A stretch of DNA of 44,256 bases from Pseudomonadota bacterium. GTDB taxonomy: Bacteria > Pseudomonadota > Gammaproteobacteria > Burkholderiales > Burkholderiaceae_E. The notes beneath the pieces were generated by a model that was not told the DNA's origin, did no database searches, and worked only from the letters and a program-made list of their open reading frames with translations. Positions 1-9,865 of this stretch are shown here, one piece after another. The number at the start of each line of letters is the position of its first letter. The stretch's first letter is position 1. Location: NCBI GenBank assembly GCA_029779435.1, contig JAKPAM010000187.1, positions 1-44,256 of the forward strand. Direction: 5' to 3'. Made by a program: the position numbers and the translations under genes.

Positions 1-131
1 TCACCGCCCAGCAGGCGCTGCTGAACAACCAGCGCCAGGCCGCGCAGATCCTGGGGCAGCGCCAGATCACGTCGGTCTACCTGATCAAGGCGCTGGGGGG
101 CGGCTGGCACGCGCCCCGCAACGCCGGTTGA
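1..131 (+). CDS. RND efflux outer-membrane factor, C-terminal fragment (NodT/OprM family)
   Basis: Only the last 42 codons are present; the gene begins outside the window, and the reading frame enters at base 3 and stops with TGA at 129-131. The fragment reads AQQALLNNQRQAAQILGQRQ and then ITSVYLIKALGGGW. The ending 'LIKALGGGW' is the C-terminal signature of outer-membrane channels of tripartite RND pumps (OprM, NodT and FusA relatives), in which the last long helix folds back on the periplasmic barrel. The pump and membrane-fusion genes would lie to the left. Family assignment comes from this tail alone, so substrate and exact subfamily cannot be given. Confidence 0.8.
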   Translation, partial: TAQQALLNNQRQAAQILGQRQITSVYLIKALGGGWHAPRNAG

Positions 132-194
132 ACTCCCGCCGGCCGGAACGGCCGAGCGCTTACCCCGGCGTTCCTTACCCCGGCGCGCCCGGCC

Positions 195-1010
195 TCAGCG
201 CGCCTCCTTGGTCGGCACCGTGTTGCCGGTACGCCCCAGGTGCGTACCCGAATCGAGCAGGATCAGCTCGCCGGTGGTCGTGCGCGCGCCGACGGCCAGC
301 CACAGCACCGCGTCGGCGACATCCTCGGGCGAGCACGCGGTCTGCAGCGGCGTCGACTTCTCGTAGCCCGCCTTGATTTTCTCGAAGCCCTGCTGGCCGA
401 TGCCGTCGATGAACCAGCGCGACGTGATCAGGCCCGGGCACACGGCGTTGACGCGCACGTGCGGCGCCAGCGAGCGGGCGAAGAACAGCGTCATCGAGTT
501 CATCGCGCCCTTGGACGCGACATAAGGAATGGATGAACCGATGCCGAGCGCGCCCGCGATCGACGAGACGTTGACGATCGCCCCACCCTGCTTCTTCAGC
601 AGCGGCGCGCAGGCGCGGACCATCTGGAACGTGCCAACGGTATTGACGCCGATGATCCGCTGGAAATCGTCCGCGGTCAGCGCATCCCAGTTGTCCGAGC
701 CGATGAAGGTCGTGATACCGGCATTGTTGATCAGCACGTCCAGGCGGCCCCAGCGTTCGGCAGCGGTCTGCGCGAGACGCTTGCAGTCGGCGTCCTCGGC
801 GACGCTGCCCTGCACGGCGATCGCATCGACGCCCTTGGCGCGGCACGCGGCCTCGACCTCGCGCGCTTCCTTGTCGCTGCGCGAATAGTTGATCATCACG
901 TCGAAACCGCGATCGGCCAGGCCGATCGCGGTGGCGGCGCCGACGCCGGTGCCGCCACCGGTAACGATGGCGGCCTTGCGGCCCGACGCGGTACGGGATT
1001 CGTTGCTCAT
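195..1010 (-). CDS. SDR family NAD(P)-dependent oxidoreductase
   Basis: A 271-residue classical short-chain dehydrogenase/reductase. Seen in the sequence: the nucleotide-binding TGGGTGVG turn near residue 17, NNAG near residue 95, the catalytic Ser in VNVSS and the YVASK (YxxxK) pair. These form a complete Asn-Ser-Tyr-Lys tetrad, so the enzyme should be active. The NYSRSD segment after the second strand (Ser and Arg rather than an acidic residue) suggests NADPH, which is inference. The ATG at 1010 is chosen because GAGGA lies just upstream; a longer open frame to 1226 has no ribosome site and no homologous sequence. It lies 136 bp downstream of the metal ATPase on the same strand with no shared function evident. 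The substrate is unknown. Confidence 0.9.
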   Translation of the reverse strand: MSNESRTASGRKAAIVTGGGTGVGAATAIGLADRGFDVMINYSRSDKEAREVEAACRAKGVDAIAVQGSVAEDADCKRLAQTAAERWGRLDVLINNAGITTFIGSDNWDALTADDFQRIIGVNTVGTFQMVRACAPLLKKQGGAIVNVSSIAGALGIGSSIPYVASKGAMNSMTLFFARSLAPHVRVNAVCPGLITSRWFIDGIGQQGFEKIKAGYEKSTPLQTACSPEDVADAVLWLAVGARTTTGELILLDSGTHLGRTGNTVPTKEAR

Positions 1011-1146
1011 GTCTGTCCTCTCGATGGCTTGGCACGGGCGCGATACCGCGGCCGTCGCGGCATCGTCCATGCATCGGGCGCGTCGCTGCCCGGCAGGCGC
1101 GCCACCGTGCAGTATGACCGATCGCGCGACGGCGTCCGGGCCGTTT

Positions 1147-3837
<2,691 letters not shown>

Positions 3838-3864
3838 CCGGAACTCCTGAAAATCCGCGCCACC

Positions 3865-3898
3865 TTGATTCGACACCCTGTAGCGGGTATAGAGTCAA
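3865..3898. promoter_or_regulatory. MerR-family operator with overlapping divergent promoters
   Basis: Minus strand (ATPase): -35 TTGACT at 3893-3898 and -10 TCGAAT at 3868-3873, separated by 19 bp, the over-long spacer typical of promoters activated by MerR-type DNA twisting. The spacer holds the imperfect dyad CTCTATA...TACAGGGT of CadR/PbrR/ZntR operators. Plus strand (regulator gene): -35 TTGATT at 3865-3870 and -10 TATAGA at 3888-3893, spacer 17 bp. The two promoters occupy the same DNA, so one bound regulator can both activate the pump and control its own gene. Confidence 0.88.
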
Positions 3899-3926
3899 AC
3901 GATTCCCTCCATGACGGAGATCTTCG

Positions 3927-4358
3927 ATGCAGATCGGACAACTGGCGGCCGCGGCCGGCACCAACGTCGAAACCGTCCGCTATTACGAGAAAGCCGGCTT
4001 GATTCCCGAGCCCGGCCGCAGCGTCGGCAACTTCCGGCAATACACGGGCGCGCATCTGGAACGGCTGCGCTTCATCCGTAATTGCCGCGCGCTGAACATG
4101 AGCCACGATGAGATCCGCGAATTGCTGCGGCTGGTCGATCATCCGGCCGATGGCTGCGATGCGGTCAACGCGCTGCTGGACGCGCACATCGATCACGTCG
4201 ATGCGCGCATCCGCGAGCTGGCCGGCCTGCGCGCGCAATTGGACGGCTTGCGCGAGCGATGCGCGGGCGGCTCGACGGCCGGCGACTGCGCGATCCTGCA
4301 CGAGCTGGTCGCGATGGAGGCCGAGGCTCCGTCGGGCCGCCCGGCACACCTGGGCTGA
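3927..4358 (+). CDS. cadR: MerR-family Cd(II)/Pb(II)/Zn(II)-responsive regulator (CadR/PbrR-like)
   Basis: A 143-residue regulator. The N-terminal winged helix runs from MQIGQLAAAAG through TVRYYEKAGLIP and NFRQY, followed by a dimerisation coiled coil near residues 78-112. Metal-ligand candidates are C77, C112 and C121, arranged like the three ligand cysteines of CadR and PbrR; ZntR-type proteins carry adjacent CysCys instead. The His-rich tail of Pseudomonas CadR is absent. GGAG lies seven bases before the ATG. It is divergent from the ATPase across a shared 19-bp-spacer promoter, so it almost certainly senses the metal that the pump exports. Which of Cd, Pb or Zn is preferred cannot be read from the sequence. 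Confidence 0.92.
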   Translation: MQIGQLAAAAGTNVETVRYYEKAGLIPEPGRSVGNFRQYTGAHLERLRFIRNCRALNMSHDEIRELLRLVDHPADGCDAVNALLDAHIDHVDARIRELAGLRAQLDGLRERCAGGSTAGDCAILHELVAMEAEAPSGRPAHLG

Positions 4359-4452
4359 CGCCGGCCCATGCCACGGCCGGGCCCCGGCGCGGCGCCCGAC
4401 CCCGTTACCTCGACTCGTTACCCCAACCCAACCTCGACCCAGCCCTCAAGCC

Positions 4453-4480
4453 ATCGGCTATCGGCTATCGGCTATCGGCA
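4453..4480. repeat. 7-bp tandem repeat, four copies
   Basis: ATCGGCT is repeated four times head to tail, the last unit ending in A. It lies between the convergent regulator gene and ynfA, close to the ynfA stop. It is non-coding and has no recognisable function; simple slippage is the likeliest origin. Confidence 0.9.
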
Positions 4481-4483
4481 CGA

Positions 4484-4801
4484 TCAGCGCGGCTGCCAGA
4501 TGATGACCGCCATCCCCACCAGCGCGATCATCGCGCCCGCCAGGTCCCAGGCGGTCGGGCGGACCTTGTCCACGGCCCACAGCCACATCAACGCCACGCC
4601 GATGTAGACGCCGCCATACGCGGCATAGACACGGCCCGCCGCGGTCTCGTGCAAGGTCAGCAGCCAGGCGAACAGCGCGAGGCTGGCGCCGGCCGGGACC
4701 AGCAGCCAGACCGAATGACCGCCCCGCAGCCACAGCCACGGCAGGTAGCAGCCGACGATCTCGGCCAGTGCGGTCGCCACGTACAGCAGGAACGTCCTCA
4801 T
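4484..4801 (-). CDS. ynfA: YnfA/UPF0060 family small membrane protein
   Basis: A 105-residue inner-membrane protein with four predicted helices, beginning [20 protein letters not shown] and ending [13 protein letters not shown]. The [12 protein letters not shown] and [15 protein letters not shown] segments are typical of YnfA (UPF0060), a small family related to SMR-type transporters. Family members have been linked to efflux of small cationic compounds, but the substrate here is unknown. Start at 4801 gives the normal family length; the ribosome site is weak. It lies 55 bp after the methyltransferase stop on the same strand, so the two may share a transcript, though no functional link is apparent. 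Confidence 0.93.
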   Translation of the reverse strand: MRTFLLYVATALAEIVGCYLPWLWLRGGHSVWLLVPAGASLALFAWLLTLHETAAGRVYAAYGGVYIGVALMWLWAVDKVRPTAWDLAGAMIALVGMAVIIWQPR

Positions 4802-4856
4802 GCGTCGACGCCGTCGATTCGCGCGACGGCCGCCAGCCGCCGCGATGCGGTCCGCG

Positions 4857-5918
4857 TCACGGGCGAACCGCGTAGAAGGCCAGCGCCGGGCTGCGGATCG
4901 GCAGCGCGTCGAAGCGGGAGAACCCCGCCTGCTCGGCCAGCCGCCGCGCCCGTGCCGGGCCCCAGCACGCCCCCAGCCCCTCGCCGCCCTGCGACAGCGA
5001 TTGCGGCACGCAGTGCATGCAGCTGATCGCGTACAGCATGCGGGCGAACGGATTGCCCACGTTGGCGGCGAGGCGGTCGTCGACCCTCGGCTCGACCATC
5101 AGGTAAGTTCCCTGCGGATCGAGCGCGCCGCGGATCGCCTGCAACGCGCCCAGCGGATCGGGCAGGTCGTGGACGACGTCGAAGGTCGTGATCAGGTCGT
5201 AGCCGGGCGATGCCGTGATGTCGCCCGCCCCCGCGACGCGCAGCACGACGCGATCGGCGACGCCAGCCTCGCGTGCGTTGGCTCGGGCCAATTCGATCGA
5301 ACGGGCATCGACGTCGAGCCCTTCGACGTGGGCGGCGCCGAACGCCCTCGCCAGCGTGATCGGCACGATACCGGTCCCGCACCCGATGTCGAGCGCGCGT
5401 CCGCCGGCCGCCAGCCGCTCGGCGATCCCCGGCAGTTCGGGAAGCCAGGTCGACACCAGCCGCTTCTCGTAGACCGCGCGGTTCATCTGCTCGAACGCCA
5501 CCGGCAACGCGTCGCCGAACGCCGCGAACGGAATCCCCTTGCCCTGCCGGAAGTCGTCGGCCAGGTCGGGCGCCGCCCGTGCCAGGCTGGGCACCCCGCT
5601 GAACAGTCCGCCCAGGTAGGTTTCGGCGGACGGATCGGCCAGGTACAGCGCGTGCTCGTCCGGCAGCGTGAACGCGTCGGCCTGCTCGTCGTGCACGACG
5701 TAGCCGCCGCACGTCATCGTCGACAGCCACTCCTGCACGTAACGGGGATGCATGCCGACACGCTCGGCCAGCGCTTCGGCCGTCAACGGGCCCGCGCCGG
5801 CCATCGCGGCGAACAGACCGGCCCGGTCTCCGACCATCACCAGCACCGCGGACATCGCGGTGCCGACGTCGCCAACGGCCTTCTTCATGAACGCCTGGGC
5901 GCGCTCCTTGTCCATCAT
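4857..5918 (-). CDS. SAM-dependent methyltransferase with N-terminal winged helix
   Basis: A 353-residue protein in two parts. Residues about 5-100 form a winged-helix dimerisation domain ([19 protein letters not shown] and then a GGYVV turn), as in Rv2258c-like and O-methyltransferase-type enzymes. Residues about 165-310 form a class I methyltransferase with the SAM motif DIGCGTG near residue 177, an acidic strand end in VEGLDVD, and the post-motif [13 protein letters not shown] strong ribosome site (AGGGGAGG) precedes two consecutive ATGs at 5918 and 5915; the second has slightly better spacing. An open frame continues to 6089 but lacks a ribosome site and family similarity. It is divergent from the CaiB gene. 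Small-molecule methylation is likely, with unknown substrate. Confidence 0.88.
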   Translation of the reverse strand: MMDKERAQAFMKKAVGDVGTAMSAVLVMVGDRAGLFAAMAGAGPLTAEALAERVGMHPRYVQEWLSTMTCGGYVVHDEQADAFTLPDEHALYLADPSAETYLGGLFSGVPSLARAAPDLADDFRQGKGIPFAAFGDALPVAFEQMNRAVYEKRLVSTWLPELPGIAERLAAGGRALDIGCGTGIVPITLARAFGAAHVEGLDVDARSIELARANAREAGVADRVVLRVAGAGDITASPGYDLITTFDVVHDLPDPLGALQAIRGALDPQGTYLMVEPRVDDRLAANVGNPFARMLYAISCMHCVPQSLSQGGEGLGACWGPARARRLAEQAGFSRFDALPIRSPALAFYAVRP

Positions 5919-6106
5919 CACCTCCCCTTCATCAGAACGCGACATTCTCGCGGCTCGGGGCATGCGGCGCCAGTGCGGTCCGGCCGTTTCCGGCGCCGCG
6001 GGTTTCGTCGTATGCTCGGGCACGCGCTCAGCGCCTGCTCCCGGCTCGCATCGTCCGCGGCCAGAGGCGTCGAAGTGAGCGAAGCGCAAACAATGGAGAC
6101 TCTTTC

Positions 6107-7285
6107 ATGAGCAAGCAAGCACCGCTGACCGGCATCCGGGTCGCCGACATGAGCACGGTGGTGTTCGGTCCGTATTGCACGCAGATCCTCGCCGACCTCG
6201 GCGCCGATGTCATCAAGGTCGAACCCGACAGCGGCGATACCGCCCGGTTGATCGGCAAGCCGCCGAAGACCGAAGGCATGGGACCGGTGTTCCTGCGTCT
6301 GAACCGCGGCAAGCGATCGGTCGTCTGGGACATGAAGAGCGAAAGCGGCCGCGACGCGATGCGCCGCCTGCTCGCCACCTGCGACGTCTTCATTCATAAC
6401 ATCCGCCCCGACGCGATCGAACGCGCCGGACTCGACTACGAGACCGTCAAGCAGATCAAGCCCGACATCATCTACGTGCATTGCACGGGATTCGCGCTCG
6501 GCGGTCCTTATGCCGGCCTGCAGGCGTATGACGACGTGATCCAGGCCGCGTCGGGCGCGGCCAGCCTGCTGCCGCGCGTCGACGGCAATCCGAACCCACG
6601 CTACATCCCGATGCTGTTCGCCGACAAGGTATCGGGCCTGCACGCCGCCTATGCGACGCTGGCCGCTGTCATCCAGCGCATGCGCACCAACGAGGGTCAG
6701 TACGTCGAAGTGCCGATGTTCGAGGCGATCTCCAGCTTCAACCTGCTCGAGCATCTGTGCGACGCGACGTTCGTACCGGCGACCGGCGAGTGGGGCTATC
6801 CGCGCCAGCTCGATCCGACACGCCAGCCGATGCCGACGAAGGACGGCTACATCTCGATCGCGCCGTACGTCGACGAACGCTGGGTCCGCTTCTTCCAGGC
6901 GTCCGGCCATCCCGAAATCCTCGAAGAGCCGCGCTTCAGCGACAAGGTCATCCGCCGCGCCAACATGTCGCTGATGTACGAGGAGGCGCGCAAGATCCTG
7001 CCCGAGCGGACCACCGACGAGTGGCTGACGATCCTCAAGGAAGCCCACGTGCCCGCATGCCGCGTCAACAACATCGGCGAGGTGCTCGACGATCCGCACC
7101 TGCGCCAGACCGGCCTGTTCCGCGAACGCGAGCATCCGACCGAGGGCAAGTACATCGAGGTCGGGCCGCCGGTACGCTTCGGTAGCTTCGACTACCCCGA
7201 GACGCTGCACGCGCCCGCCCCCGGCCAGCACACCGAGGAAATCAACCGCGAGTTGGGCATCGATCCGTCGGCCCCGCCGCGCTGA
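6107..7285 (+). CDS. CaiB/BaiF family (class III) CoA-transferase
   Basis: A 392-residue enzyme that moves CoA between carboxylic acids. The start LTGIRVADMSTVVFGPYCTQ, the LGADVIKVEP strand and LNRGKRSV are standard for the family. The catalytic aspartate that forms the acyl anhydride intermediate is D173 in FADKVSGLHAA. Length matches the family (about 390-430). GGAGA lies eight bases before the ATG. It stands 114 bp upstream of the thiolase-like/crotonase fusion on the same strand, suggesting a two-gene catabolic unit in which this enzyme activates an acid as its CoA ester for the next protein. The acid is unknown. Confidence 0.92.
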   Translation: MSKQAPLTGIRVADMSTVVFGPYCTQILADLGADVIKVEPDSGDTARLIGKPPKTEGMGPVFLRLNRGKRSVVWDMKSESGRDAMRRLLATCDVFIHNIRPDAIERAGLDYETVKQIKPDIIYVHCTGFALGGPYAGLQAYDDVIQAASGAASLLPRVDGNPNPRYIPMLFADKVSGLHAAYATLAAVIQRMRTNEGQYVEVPMFEAISSFNLLEHLCDATFVPATGEWGYPRQLDPTRQPMPTKDGYISIAPYVDERWVRFFQASGHPEILEEPRFSDKVIRRANMSLMYEEARKILPERTTDEWLTILKEAHVPACRVNNIGEVLDDPHLRQTGLFREREHPTEGKYIEVGPPVRFGSFDYPETLHAPAPGQHTEEINRELGIDPSAPPR

Positions 7286-7399
7286 GCGCGCACCGATCGC
7301 CACCCGGCGCACTCCGTTGAATCCGCCGGCCCGACGCTCCCGCGTCATCGGGGCCGGCCGTCCCCGATTCGTCATTCATCTTTCATCGGAAACACGAGC

Positions 7400-9760
7400 A
7401 TGAGCCTGCCCGCCAACACCCCGATCCTCGTCGGCGTCGGCCAATTCACCGAACGCATCGGCACGCCCGAGTTCAAGGCCCTGTCGTCCGTCGACATCGC
7501 CACCGAAGCGGCGCGCCGCGCGTTCGACGACGCGCTGTCGCTGGACGCCATGCGGTCGTCGATCGATGCGATCGCCACGACCCGCACGTTCGAGGACTCG
7601 ACGCCCCGACGCGCACAACCGTTCGGCAAGTCCAACAACTTCCCGCGCTCGATCACCCAGCGCCTGGGGCTGACTCCGCGTACCGCGGTGTGGGAAAAAG
7701 GCGGCGGCAATTCACCGCAGCAGCTGGTTTCCGAATTCTGCGCGCGGCTGGCCGCCGGCGAGTTTCGCGCGGTGCTGATCGCCGGCGCCGAGAACATCTC
7801 GACCGCCCGCTGGCTGCAGGGCCAGGGCAAGACCGCCGATTGGTCCGAGACGGTCGAAGGCAGCGTCGAGAACCGCGGCATGGGCCTGAAGGGCCTGGCC
7901 ATCCGCTACAACATCCGCCACGGCCTGCTCGGCACGATGCCGACCTACGCGCTGTGCGAAACCGCGCGGCGCGGGCGCCTGGGCCAGACGATCGAAGCCT
8001 ATTCCCAGGCCATGGGCCGGCTGTTCGAGCCGCTGACGCGCGTCGCGGCCGCGAACCCGTATTCGTCATCGGCCGTGCAGGCGATGAGCGCCTCCGACCT
8101 GATCACCGTCGGTGAACGCAACCGGATGATCTCGCTGCCCTACCCGCAGCGGCTCGTCGCCCGCGACCAGGTCAACCAGGGCGCCGCGCTGGTGCTGACG
8201 ACGACCGGCGTCGCGCGCGAGCTGGGCATCCCCGAAAGCAAGTGGGTGTACCTGCACGGCCATGCGATGGTCGTCGAACGCGAAGTGATGCAGCGGCAGG
8301 ACCTGGGCGCCTATCCCGCCGCCGTCCTGGCCTCGCGGTCGGCCCTCGAACAGACCGGCATCACCGCCCGGGACATCAGCTTCTTCGACTTCTACAGCTG
8401 TTATCCGATCGCCGTCTCGGCGGTGGCTACCGATGCCCTCGGTGTCATGGGCGACGACCCGCGCGGATTGACCGTCACCGGCGGCCTGCCGTACTTCGGC
8501 GGGCCGGGCAACAACTACACGATGCACGCGATTTGCAGCATCGTCGAGCGCTTGCGCGCGAAGCCGGGCAGCTACGGCTTCATCGGCGCCAACGGCGGCT
8601 ATCTGTCCAAGTACGCGACCGGCGTCTACTCGACCCGCGCGGCGCCGTTCGTGCCGTTCGACTCGTCGGCGCTGCAGGCGCAGATCGACGCGCTGCCCGC
8701 GCCGGCGCGGGCCGAGCGGCCCAATGGCTGGGCGACGATCGAGACCTATACCGTCGTCTACACGAAGGGCGAGCCCGACTATGTCGTCGTCGTCGGCCGC
8801 ACCGCGAACGGCGAGCGCTTCCTGGCCAATACGCTGCCGCAGGACAAGGAGACCGTCGCGCAGGCGCTCGACGGTGATGCGCTGGGACGCCGCATCTACG
8901 TGCGCACGACCGGCCAGGCCAACCGCTTCACGTTCAGCGAAGAGCGGATGAACACGTTGCTGCCGCCGGTGCCCGCCGTGCTGCGCGACACTTATGAGTA
9001 CGCCAAGGTCGAGCGGCGCGGACGTCTGCTGATCGTGACGATCAATCGCCCCGAGGTCCGCAACAGCTTGCACCCGATGGCCAACGAGGAGCTCGCGCAG
9101 ATCTGGGACGCCTACGACGCCGATCCCGACCTGTGGGTCGCGGTGTTCACCGGCGAAGGCGCCGAAGCGTTCTCGGCCGGCAACGATCTGAAGTACACGG
9201 CCAGCGGCAAGCCGATGTGGATGCCGCTGACCGGCTTCGGCGGCCTGACCAACCGGACGCGCGTCAAGCCGATCATCGCCGCGGTCAACGGGTTCGCGAT
9301 GGGCGGCGGCACCGAGATGGCGCTGGCTTGCGACATCGTCGTCGCCGACGACAAGGCCTCGTTCGCGCTGAGCGAAGTCCGGGTGGGCCTGATCGCCGGC
9401 GCGGGCGGCCTCGCGCGGCTTCCGCGCCAGATCCCGAAGAAGGTCGCCACCGAGCACATCCTGACCGGCCGCGCGATGACCGCGCAGCGCGCTTATGAAC
9501 TCGGATTGGTCAACCGGATCATGCCGGCCGGCCAGGCGCTGGACGGCGCGCTGGCGATCGCCGACGAGATCCTGTCCGTCTCGCCGACCTCGGTGCGGAT
9601 CTCGATGATGGGGATGAACGCGGCCGACGCGCAGGCGTCCGAAGCGGCCGCCGCCAACGCGCCGAACGCGTTCGTCGACGACCTGGTGACGACCGAGGAC
9701 TACCTGGAGGGCCCGAAGGCCTTCGCCGAGAAGCGCAAGCCGCAGTGGAAGAACCGCTGA
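7400..9760 (+). CDS. Fusion: thiolase-like protein (TLP1 type) with enoyl-CoA hydratase/isomerase
   Basis: A 786-residue two-part protein. Residues about 1-430 have the thiolase fold, followed near 440-525 by an OB-like segment resembling the additional C-terminal domain of type-1 thiolase-like proteins. The usual thiolase cysteines are missing: the nucleophile region reads EKGGGNSPQQ and the C-terminal one GANGGYLSKYA, while the GHP loop is replaced by FGGPGNNY. It is therefore unlikely to be a working thiolase. Residues about 535-786 are a crotonase: GNDLKYT, then NGFAMGGGTEMAL and LSEVRVG, whose two glutamates are 20 residues apart, as E144 and E164 are in rat enoyl-CoA hydratase. This half should be active. 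No stop or frameshift separates the halves. The start at 7400 is supported by homology more than by its weak ribosome site. Confidence 0.88.
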   Translation: MSLPANTPILVGVGQFTERIGTPEFKALSSVDIATEAARRAFDDALSLDAMRSSIDAIATTRTFEDSTPRRAQPFGKSNNFPRSITQRLGLTPRTAVWEKGGGNSPQQLVSEFCARLAAGEFRAVLIAGAENISTARWLQGQGKTADWSETVEGSVENRGMGLKGLAIRYNIRHGLLGTMPTYALCETARRGRLGQTIEAYSQAMGRLFEPLTRVAAANPYSSSAVQAMSASDLITVGERNRMISLPYPQRLVARDQVNQGAALVLTTTGVARELGIPESKWVYLHGHAMVVEREVMQRQDLGAYPAAVLASRSALEQTGITARDISFFDFYSCYPIAVSAVATDALGVMGDDPRGLTVTGGLPYFGGPGNNYTMHAICSIVERLRAKPGSYGFIGANGGYLSKYATGVYSTRAAPFVPFDSSALQAQIDALPAPARAERPNGWATIETYTVVYTKGEPDYVVVVGRTANGERFLANTLPQDKETVAQALDGDALGRRIYVRTTGQANRFTFSEERMNTLLPPVPAVLRDTYEYAKVERRGRLLIVTINRPEVRNSLHPMANEELAQIWDAYDADPDLWVAVFTGEGAEAFSAGNDLKYTASGKPMWMPLTGFGGLTNRTRVKPIIAAVNGFAMGGGTEMALACDIVVADDKASFALSEVRVGLIAGAGGLARLPRQIPKKVATEHILTGRAMTAQRAYELGLVNRIMPAGQALDGALAIADEILSVSPTSVRISMMGMNAADAQASEAAAANAPNAFVDDLVTTEDYLEGPKAFAEKRKPQWKNR

Positions 9761-9770
9761 GGCCCATCGA

Positions 9771-9818
9771 CGCGAGCGGAACCACCGGACGTTCGGACGG
9801 TTCCGCCTGACGCTCGCG
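9771..9818. terminator. Strong inverted repeat between convergent genes (possible bidirectional terminator)
   Basis: Arms GCGGAACC (9776-9783) and GGTTCCGC (9799-9806) form a perfect 8-bp stem, enclosed by CGCGAGC (9771-9777) and GCTCGCG (9812-9818). It sits between the ends of the fusion gene and the TonB receptor gene. There is no U-tract, so it may act as a transcript-end stabiliser or roadblock rather than a classical terminator. Confidence 0.45.
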
Positions 9819-9865
9819 CGGGGTCGGCCTGACGCCCGCGCGGCCTGTTCGGCCTGACCCTCGAG

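Noticed and set aside
3838..3876. GTG start at 3876 for the metal ATPase
   Set aside because: It lies inside the MerR-type promoter, upstream of the predicted transcript start, whereas the ATG at 3837 has an AGGAG site.
5919..6089. Upstream start at 6089 for the methyltransferase
   Set aside because: The strong ribosome site is just before 5918, and the extra 57 residues are unlike the family and invade the promoter region of the divergent gene.
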